From positions 1-47,362 of the forward strand of contig JAEYKW010000048.1 of the NCBI GenBank assembly GCA_023408075.1: DNA of 47,362 nucleotides, in the 5' to 3' direction. The translations under genes were made by a program, and so were the position numbers. Origin of the DNA: Bacillota bacterium (GTDB lineage Bacteria > Bacillota > Clostridia > Christensenellales > SZUA-584). The notes beneath the pieces are model-generated. The model saw only the letters and a program-made list of their open reading frames with translations. It did not search any database and had not been told where the DNA came from. Position 1 is the stretch's first letter; every line of letters starts with the position of its first letter. Positions 42,311-47,362 of this stretch are shown here, piece after piece.

Positions 42311-42359
42311 TAGTTGCAACCGTTTTTGGTTGCATTTCGTAGTTGCAACCGTTTTTGGT
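42311..42359. repeat. Two exact 20-bp direct repeats between satD-like and DUF3307 genes
   Basis: TAGTTGCAACCG... occurs at 42311-42330 and again at 42340-42359, identical over 20 bases with a nine-base gap. Each unit contains the palindrome GTTGCAAC. GCAACC / GGTTGC at 42315-42332 could also fold as a hairpin around a T-rich loop. It lies 8-56 bases after the SatD-like stop. It looks like a two-copy binding site or an intercistronic control element. Confidence 0.85.
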
Positions 42360-42367
42360 GATAGCTT

Positions 42368-43024
42368 CTAGAGTCTCTTAATTTGATCGAGCATTGTTCT
42401 CATTTCTTTTTTCATCCATAGCTCACTATCACGAATAAGGTTCCAGTTTGCTCTTTCTATAGAACGTTGTATGCTTTGATATTTCTTGTTAAGCTCATTT
42501 GCCGCTTCCACCATTGAGCCATGTTTCTCATAGGACATAACCGCATCCCATTGTTCGGTATTCCAGTTGTTTAAGATACTGCAATAAAATCTGAGCATAA
42601 CATTCCAGTTGTTCATATAATGGCTGTCCAATTTTGGCTCACTTTTTAATACAATGGATTCTTGCTCTTTAACGTGACCAATGAGATCCACGGCATCTCT
42701 CGCCGCATAAAAGGCTGTTCCGCTAAGAAGAAAAGGATCGAGCGGAGGCAAGATATAATTATCAATATCCATTTGTCCGATACCCAATCCCACCCGAACC
42801 TCTAAAGGTCGAAGATGGTATTTTAAAGTTCGTATTGCTCTCATGAAATTACGTTCTGTCATGAGAACTGCTTCTATCTCATCCCCTCTCATGCATTTAA
42901 AAGGGATAAGTATTTCGTCCGGTAAAGCACCGTTTATCTCTTGGATTCGAAGCGATATATCATTCATATCCGAAGATTTACGAGATTTGATAACATCGGC
43001 GATAACAGCTAAATATAGATTCAT
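42368..43024 (-). CDS. SatD-family protein, cyclase-like N-terminal half plus helix-turn-helix
   Basis: 218 residues, soluble. The N-terminal part reads AVIADVIKSRK, then CMRGDEIEAVL, then VRVGLGIGQMD and SGTAFYAARDA. This is the SatD family pattern, and in order and spacing it parallels class III nucleotide cyclases (FADI, GD, RIGI, GxAxxAAR). The C-terminal 50 residues (GSMVEAANELNKKYQSIQRSIERAN) look like a helix-turn-helix. In streptococci SatD belongs to an acid-tolerance locus; no activity is established. Paired with the DUF3307 gene. AT-rich, suggesting transfer. GGGGA before the ATG. Confidence 0.75.
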   Translation of the reverse strand: MNLYLAVIADVIKSRKSSDMNDISLRIQEINGALPDEILIPFKCMRGDEIEAVLMTERNFMRAIRTLKYHLRPLEVRVGLGIGQMDIDNYILPPLDPFLLSGTAFYAARDAVDLIGHVKEQESIVLKSEPKLDSHYMNNWNVMLRFYCSILNNWNTEQWDAVMSYEKHGSMVEAANELNKKYQSIQRSIERANWNLIRDSELWMKKEMRTMLDQIKRL

Positions 43025-43056
43025 TACAGTATCCCCTGAGTCATATGATATTAACT

Positions 43057-43084
43057 ATTCTAGCATAATCACAAATGTTTACAA
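43057..43084 (-). promoter_or_regulatory. Promoter of the SatD/DUF3307 pair
   Basis: Minus strand TTGTAA (43079-43084), 16-base spacer, TAGAAT (43057-43062) with a TGC extension. It lies about 30 bases before the SatD-like ATG. Confidence 0.5.
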
Positions 43085-43130
43085 ATATAATTATTAAATT
43101 AACTATATTCAACAATACAGTGTGTTCCTA

Positions 43131-43139
43131 TGATATAAT
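43131..43139 (+). promoter_or_regulatory. Extended -10 promoter of the flavodoxin-like gene
   Basis: TGATATAAT (43131-43139), 30 bases before the ATG; a GGAGG site lies between. No clear -35 box. Confidence 0.5.
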
Positions 43140-43169
43140 ATTGTTAAATAATCCAACGGAGGTATCGTC

Positions 43170-43583
43170 ATGTCGACTGCGGTCATATACCATTCGGTCA
43201 CGGGAAACACGAGAAAGGTGGCGGATGCCATCGCAGAAGCGCTTTCTTGCACGGCGCAGCCGGTTAAGGAATATCCGCTCGATAACAAGACGGATGTCCT
43301 GTTCATCGGCGGCGCGGTTTACGGCGGCAAGCTCGACCCCGTAATGGATTCGTTCCTTCAGGCGTTAACGCCGCAAAAAGCAAAGCGTGTGGTGCTGTTC
43401 TCCACAAGCATCAAAGAATCAAAAGCTTTGGGGCTTATGAAAGAACTGCTCAAAAATCAGGGCATATCAGTGGATGAGGAAAGCTTTTTGTGCAAGGGCA
43501 AGTTTTTGTTTATGAATCTTCGGCATCCAAACAAAGAAGAATTGGCGCAGGCGGGCGCGTTCGCGAAAAGCGCGGTTAGTTAA
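43170..43583 (+). CDS. Flavodoxin-like protein
   Basis: 137 residues. The FMN phosphate loop YHSVTGNTRKVAD opens the protein, followed by DVLFIGGAVYGGK near residue 50 and VVLFSTSIKESKA near 75. It is a short-chain flavodoxin family member likely to carry electrons or act as a quinone/FMN reductase. The partner is unknown. Single gene with its own promoter. Confidence 0.88.
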   Translation: MSTAVIYHSVTGNTRKVADAIAEALSCTAQPVKEYPLDNKTDVLFIGGAVYGGKLDPVMDSFLQALTPQKAKRVVLFSTSIKESKALGLMKELLKNQGISVDEESFLCKGKFLFMNLRHPNKEELAQAGAFAKSAVS

Positions 43584-43655
43584 CAATACAAAAGCTTCGG
43601 AATGCGATTTATAACACGAATGGGAAGTCAGTCTTATAAAAGGAGAAAAGCAGCG

Positions 43656-43694
43656 GTGAAAATGTGCATTTCAGTTACCGGAATAGTTAAATAA
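43656..43694 (+). CDS. Possible leader peptide before the acetyltransferase gene
   Basis: GTG at 43656 opens a 12-codon frame (MKMCISVTGIVK) with AAAAGGAG at 43637-43644, eleven bases upstream. Its last codons run through the first arm of the hairpin that encloses the acetyltransferase start. Leader peptides of this kind control several resistance genes by ribosome stalling. The spacing is a little long and no homologue is known to me, so this is tentative. Confidence 0.3.
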   Translation: MKMCISVTGIVK

Positions 43695-43732
43695 AAATAA
43701 ATCAATTGGAGGTTTTTGTGTGACTATTCCGG
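43678..43732 (+). promoter_or_regulatory. Hairpin enclosing the acetyltransferase ribosome site
   Basis: CCGGAATAGT (43678-43687) and its exact complement ACTATTCCGG (43723-43732) form a 10-bp stem, 12 bp counting the next two pairs. The loop contains GGAGG (43708-43712), and the GTG start lies at the stem base. Translation of an upstream short frame would open it, as in translational attenuation. Confidence 0.55.
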
Positions 43733-44364
43733 ATAATAAAATATATCCGCGTACTAACGACTTTGAAACGGTCTATTTAAAAAATATTGTGACAAATCCC
43801 AATATCCTTGTTGGGGATTATACGATATATAATGATTTTATTTCTGACCCGAGGCAATTTGAAAAGAATAACGTGCTGTATCACTTTCCGGTCAACAATG
43901 ACCGGTTGATTATCGGCAAGTTCTGTTCTATTGCCTGCGGTGCGAAGTTTATTTTTACCAGCGCCAATCACTCGCTTGAGTCACTGTCAACTTATCCGTT
44001 TCCGATATTTTATGAGGAATGGAATTTAGACAAAAAACATGTCACTTCCGCCTGGGACAATAAGGGTGATATTGTTATCGGCAGCGATGTTTGGATAGGC
44101 TATGAGGCCGTCATATTATCCGGCGTTCACATTGGTGACGGTGCCGTCATAGCGGCAAGAGCGGTTGTGACAAGGGATGTTCCTGCGTATACCATCATAG
44201 GCGGTGTTCCCGCAAAAGAGATCAGAAAAAGATTCAATGAAGAGACCATCAAAAAGTTACAGCAACTACAGTGGTGGAATTGGCCCTTCGACCGGATTCA
44301 GCAGCATTTGCCCCACATTATGAACGCAGATGTGGACAATCTGTTAATCGAAACGGTTGGCTGA
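43720..44364 (+). CDS. CatB/Vat-type O-acetyltransferase (left-handed beta helix)
   Basis: 214 residues. Hexapeptide repeats run through the chain (IGKFCSIACGAKF, IVIGSDVWIGYEAVILSGVHIGDGAVIAARAVV). The active-site histidine lies in SANHSLESLSTYPFP, the pattern of xenobiotic acetyltransferases such as Vat and CatB. It would transfer acetyl from acetyl-CoA to a hydroxyl group. Related enzymes inactivate streptogramin A or chloramphenicol, but many homologues modify other substrates, so resistance is not proven. GTG start with GGAGG seven bases upstream. Confidence 0.9.
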   Translation: MTIPDNKIYPRTNDFETVYLKNIVTNPNILVGDYTIYNDFISDPRQFEKNNVLYHFPVNNDRLIIGKFCSIACGAKFIFTSANHSLESLSTYPFPIFYEEWNLDKKHVTSAWDNKGDIVIGSDVWIGYEAVILSGVHIGDGAVIAARAVVTRDVPAYTIIGGVPAKEIRKRFNEETIKKLQQLQWWNWPFDRIQQHLPHIMNADVDNLLIETVG

Positions 44365-44415
44365 TATAAACACCTTGAGTAAAATAATGATGACATGAGT
44401 GTGACTGAGCACACA

Positions 44416-44445
44416 ACAAAAGCCGCGAAAAGCGGCCTTTTGTTT
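44416..44445. terminator. Bidirectional terminator between the acetyltransferase and amidase genes
   Basis: AAAAGCCGC / GCGGC(C)TTTT stem with a GAAAA loop, with T-rich tails on both strands, between convergent genes. Confidence 0.8.
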
Positions 44446-44511
44446 ATTCTGATTGATTGTACAATCGTCACATCCGCCGTTATAACCTAACGCCGTGTTT
44501 GACTTGGACTG

Positions 44512-45282
44512 TCAGCCGCCGAAAAACGCGGCTGCTCCCTTGAGAATCGCATCCGCAATCTCTTTTTGATACTCCTCACGCGCGAGGTTGGCTTCCTCCA
44601 TCGCGTTGCTGATGTACCCGCACTCCACAAGCACACACGGCTGATCGCCGCTTTTTAATACGTAAAGGTCTTCAGCGCGCGCATTGCCCTTGGCCCCCAG
44701 CGCTTCGTTGATGCAGCCCATAATGTCTTCCGCAAGCTGTTTGCCCTTGTCCGAGCCCGGCATAAACAGCACAAGCGGGCCGCTCACAGACGAGTCGGTA
44801 TGCGAATTCATGTGGATGCTGATGACGATATCCGAGCCGCTCTCCTCAATGATGCGACGCCGCTCCGCCATGTCTTCATCCTTCGTCTCCGCGATTGCGT
44901 CATCGGTGCTGCGCGTCATAATCACCTGTACGCCCTCATCTTCGAAGCCTTTTTGCAGCAGCTTGGCCACTTTAAGATTCAGCGCGTCCTCTTGCATTCC
45001 CGAAGCACCGATTGCACCCGGGTCGAACCCGCCGTGCCCCGCGTCAATAACAACGCATTTGCCGTCAAGAACATTGAGCTGCGTCGTCTTCGTTTGCGAG
45101 CTTTGCGGTGCTTTCCCGGAATAAGCGGATGCAGGCTGGTTCCCGAAATGCTGGACGATCAACGCGATAAGCACAGCGACGCAGCCGATCGATATGAACG
45201 TGATTCCGAATTTTTTCGCGTTAAAACGGTACTTTCGACGGGGCGGGCCACTGACCTCCATCTGATGCCGCGGTTTGTCCAT
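44512..45282 (-). CDS. N-acetylmuramoyl-L-alanine amidase, CwlD-like
   Basis: About 256 residues. N-terminal basic region and one membrane helix (about 26-46) anchor an Amidase_3 domain. Zinc and catalytic residues are in VIDAGHGGFDPGA, SGMQEDALNL, ISIHMNSH and VLVECGYISN. It cleaves the muramic acid-peptide bond. The length and single anchor match CwlD, which helps make spore-cortex muramic lactam. Sporulation itself cannot be concluded from this gene. ATG at 45282 has GGATGG about nine bases upstream; the open frame further upstream is not supported. Confidence 0.88.
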   Translation of the reverse strand: MDKPRHQMEVSGPPRRKYRFNAKKFGITFISIGCVAVLIALIVQHFGNQPASAYSGKAPQSSQTKTTQLNVLDGKCVVIDAGHGGFDPGAIGASGMQEDALNLKVAKLLQKGFEDEGVQVIMTRSTDDAIAETKDEDMAERRRIIEESGSDIVISIHMNSHTDSSVSGPLVLFMPGSDKGKQLAEDIMGCINEALGAKGNARAEDLYVLKSGDQPCVLVECGYISNAMEEANLAREEYQKEIADAILKGAAAFFGG

Positions 45283-45563
45283 AGAGTATACCCATCCTTT
45301 ATGAAGTTTGCCACCAACACCACCCGTCCCATCGGCACTCACGCCGCCGGGGCCCCACAAGAAAAGAAAAATAAAGTATGCATCTATTTTAACTCCCCCG
45401 GCGCGTGATGACAAGGGAAAAAACAGGCGACGGCCGAACCACGCTGAACGCTGAGCTCCCGGCCATCCCAAAACACCCGCCTTTATCACTTTTGTCAAAA
45501 TTAAATGTATAAAAACAGCTTATATAGGCAGAATTATAGCATTAGCATAATATGGAGGTTACT

Positions 45564-46598
45564 ATGTTTTCATTTATGGCGCCGTGCCTCGGGATTGACC
45601 TCGGTACAGCGAACACGCTCGTTTACATGAAAGGCAAGGGAATCATACTGCGGGAGCCCTCTGTCGTGGCGATGAAAAACAACAATTATAAAGATATACT
45701 GGCCGTGGGCGAAGAGGCAAAAAAGATGATCGGCCGGACGCCCGGCGGCATTGTGGCCGTACGCCCGCTGAAGGATGGCGTCATCGCGGATTATAACACG
45801 ACGGAAATCATGCTCAAATATTTTATCGGCAAAGCCTTGCCGCAGGGGATCGTCAAACGCAGCCCGAGGCTCGTTATCTGCATTCCTTGCGGCATTACCG
45901 AGGTGGAAAAGCGCGCGGTCGAGGAAGCAGCCCGTGCATGCGGCGCGAAAGAAGTGCTGCTGCTCGACGAACCCATGGCCGCCGCAATCGGCGCGGGGCT
46001 CAATGTGCATCAGGCCAAGGGCTGCATGGTGGTGGATGTGGGCGGCGGTACGAGCGAAGTCGCGATCATCTCCCTCGGCGGTATTGTGACCGCACGGTCG
46101 CTGCGCATCGGCGGCAACCATATGGACGAAGCGATATTAAAACATATTAAAAAGAACCACGGCATGATCATCGGCGAGAGCACGGCGGAACAGATTAAAA
46201 TCACGCTCGGGAGCGCGGTGGACCAAGGCAAGGATCAAACCATGGAGGTGCGCGGCCGCGACACCGGCTCAGGGCTGCCAAAATCCATCTCCGTGGATTC
46301 ACAAAGCATCCGCAGCGCGCTCTGTGAGCCTCTCCAGAGCATCATTGATGCCATCAAAGGTGTGCTCGAACAGACACCGCCCGAGCTCGCGGCGGATATC
46401 ATCAACGAAGGCATCGTACTCACAGGCGGCGGCAGCTTGCTTCAGGGTTTCAACAGGCTCGTTGCCAAAGCGACGGGCATGCCCGTTCGGCGCGCCGAGC
46501 ATCCGCTCGATGCCGTGGCTATCGGCGCGGGGCTGGCGCTCGAAAGTCTCGAAACCGCTCCGTTTGAACACGAGCTCAGTACCGAGCCCACCCAATAA
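45564..46598 (+). CDS. mreB: Rod shape-determining protein MreB/Mbl
   Basis: 344 residues, actin fold. ATP phosphate loops GIDLGTANTLV and VVDVGGGTSEVAI, the adenosine motif GIVLTGGGSLLQG and LLLDEPMAAAIG are all present. It polymerises under the membrane to guide wall synthesis. ATG at 45564 was chosen because GGAGG (inside an earlier ATG at 45552) precedes it. It is a single gene here without mreC or mreD, so it may be the Mbl/MreBH-type paralogue. Confidence 0.95.
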   Translation: MFSFMAPCLGIDLGTANTLVYMKGKGIILREPSVVAMKNNNYKDILAVGEEAKKMIGRTPGGIVAVRPLKDGVIADYNTTEIMLKYFIGKALPQGIVKRSPRLVICIPCGITEVEKRAVEEAARACGAKEVLLLDEPMAAAIGAGLNVHQAKGCMVVDVGGGTSEVAIISLGGIVTARSLRIGGNHMDEAILKHIKKNHGMIIGESTAEQIKITLGSAVDQGKDQTMEVRGRDTGSGLPKSISVDSQSIRSALCEPLQSIIDAIKGVLEQTPPELAADIINEGIVLTGGGSLLQGFNRLVAKATGMPVRRAEHPLDAVAIGAGLALESLETAPFEHELSTEPTQ

Positions 46599-46610
46599 TC
46601 ACAGCATACT

Positions 46611-46650
46611 GCGCGGCGCCGGCGGTACGTCCCGCCGCGCTTTTTTTATT
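46611..46650 (+). terminator. Terminator of mreB
   Basis: GCGCGGCG / CGCCGCGC 8-bp stem with a GC-rich loop followed by TTTTTTT. Confidence 0.85.
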
Positions 46651-47141
46651 GGCTTTCACCTGAATATCCGCCAGCTTTGGCAGTATGAATGGCAGAAAAC
46701 ACCTCTATGCTCAAAGCTCGATTGATATCCCGGCTTAGCAGTCTTTGAGCAAAGCATGCAATTGACGAACGCGCCACCAGCCGCATACCCTTCAAAGGCT
46801 AATCATACCACCGATTAAGCCGGTGGCTGGATTTCGCTGAACCCATCAAACGGCGTTTAAAAGCCGTACCCCCTGCCCCTCCTTTACTGTTGTTCCGGCT
46901 GCTTCAGGTATTTCTCAGTTTGTCTGCCATCGGCTGCAGTGAATGACTGAGGATTGTCTGCCATATCTTTTTTCGTTCACCATGCTGCCATTATTTCTGT
47001 TTCTCTCAACATCTGCTTAATTCTTCCGGCTATCGCTTCAAAGCTTTACCTTTTCTGATAATTCTCATGATCATGCAAAGCCGCAAATGCAAAATGTTCG
47101 TGAATTCTTGCTCAACCGTGCCATTATTCAAGGGATGAATG
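46651..47141. other. Long intergenic stretch before the PFOR gene
   Basis: About 490 bases with no credible gene. Two short hairpins are visible: CCACCG / CGGTGG (46809-46826) and ACGGC / GCCGT (46850-46867). No T-box, riboswitch or tRNA signature was recognised. Confidence 0.4.
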
Positions 47142-47170
47142 TTGACCATTCTTTCTAAAGAATATATAAT
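47142..47170 (+). promoter_or_regulatory. Promoter of the PFOR gene with palindromic spacer
   Basis: TTGACC (47142-47147), 17-base spacer, TATAAT (47165-47170). The spacer is almost entirely an inverted repeat, ATTCTTT / AAAGAAT (47148-47163), a likely repressor site. The leader of about 90 bases contains a weak CTACTT / AAGTAG hairpin. Confidence 0.7.
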
Positions 47171-47267
47171 ATTTGAGATTGTGAACAGACTACTTTCTAG
47201 GCAAGTAGCTCGTCCTTTTTGGATAAATACGTTTAATCATGATTCCAATCATTTAAGGAGGATAAAT

Positions 47268-47362
47268 ATGGCTAACAAACAAACGATCGATGGCAACACG
47301 GCCGCTGCCCATGTGGCATATGCGTTTTCGGACGTCGGCGCGATTTACCCCATCACACCCTC
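47268..47362 (+). CDS. nifJ: Pyruvate:ferredoxin oxidoreductase, N-terminal fragment
   Basis: Only the first 31 codons are in the window. They read MANKQTIDGNTAAAHVAYAF followed by SDVGAIYPITP, which is the conserved N-terminus of single-chain pyruvate:ferredoxin (flavodoxin) oxidoreductase. This enzyme makes acetyl-CoA, CO2 and reduced ferredoxin from pyruvate, the ferredoxin being the substrate for Rnf. AAGGAGG lies seven bases before the ATG. The gene continues past the window edge. Confidence 0.9.
   Translation, partial: MANKQTIDGNTAAAHVAYAFSDVGAIYPITP

Noticed and set aside
42311..42359. CRISPR-like array
   Set aside because: Only two repeat copies with a nine-base gap and no cas genes.
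45283..45498. N-terminal extension of the amidase up to 45498
   Set aside because: The extra residues show no conserved pattern, and the ATG at 45282 has a ribosome site and precedes a typical cytoplasmic tail and anchor.

Overview
The window looks like a chromosomal segment of an anaerobic Gram-positive bacterium of the class Clostridia (Bacillota), of moderately high GC. The evidence is a complete rnfCDGEAB ion-pumping ferredoxin:NAD oxidoreductase operon, a glycine decarboxylase split into gcvPA and gcvPB, the start of a pyruvate:ferredoxin oxidoreductase gene, a VanW/YoaR-type protein, a CwlD-type amidase and strong AGGAGG ribosome binding sites throughout. No species can be named from the sequence alone. 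No rRNA, tRNA or CRISPR array was seen.

Layout. 1-1940: an AT-rich island holding a two-gene cassette (HD-domain phosphohydrolase plus YwgA-like protein) beside what may be the end of an insertion sequence at the window edge. 2142-9140 (minus): a purine-salvage operon (amidohydrolase of the 8-oxoguanine/guanine deaminase type, BMP-family lipoprotein, double ABC ATPase, two permeases), ending at a MerR/BmrR-like regulator. 9261-9383: an unassigned folded element upstream of that operon. 9629-13872 (minus): the glycine cleavage operon gcvT-gcvH-gcvPA-gcvPB. 14058-15662: a small membrane protein and a PAS-GGDEF diguanylate cyclase. 15937-21728 (minus): two DUF2207 proteins, one of them an N-terminal-only copy, then LemA and an ABC transporter pair. 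22122-24049 (plus): a GntR/YtrA-type regulator with its own ABC transporter. 24307-28318 (minus): membrane GGDEF protein, FAD-dependent dehydrogenase, tandem-OB SSB-like protein and an atypical polysaccharide deacetylase. 28536-30585: methylglyoxal synthase, a small membrane protein, a hotdog thioesterase, and an XRE regulator paired with a DUF3796-like membrane protein. 30965-32656: VanW-family protein. 33057-35574 (minus): rpsO and pnp. 35918-41397 (plus): rnfCDGEAB followed directly by maf. 41470-43024 (minus): a second AT-rich island, SatD-family protein plus DUF3307 membrane protein, with a 20-bp direct repeat between them. 43170-44364 (plus): a flavodoxin-like protein and a CatB/Vat-type acetyltransferase behind a hairpin and a possible leader peptide. 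44512-46598: CwlD-like amidase (minus) and MreB (plus). 47268 to the end: first codons of pyruvate:ferredoxin oxidoreductase.

How it fits together. The core is ordinary anaerobic energy and C1/amino-acid metabolism: PFOR would make reduced ferredoxin, which Rnf oxidises to build an ion gradient, while the Gcv system handles glycine and one-carbon units. The purine operon imports nucleosides or bases and deaminates an oxopurine. The accessory interest lies in the two AT-rich two-gene cassettes. HD+YwgA looks like an enzyme with a Panacea-like partner under an operator. SatD+DUF3307 looks like a class III nucleotide-cyclase-like protein next to a multi-pass membrane protein, an arrangement resembling signalling-type defence modules. 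Both ideas are inferences from motif layout and have not been tested.
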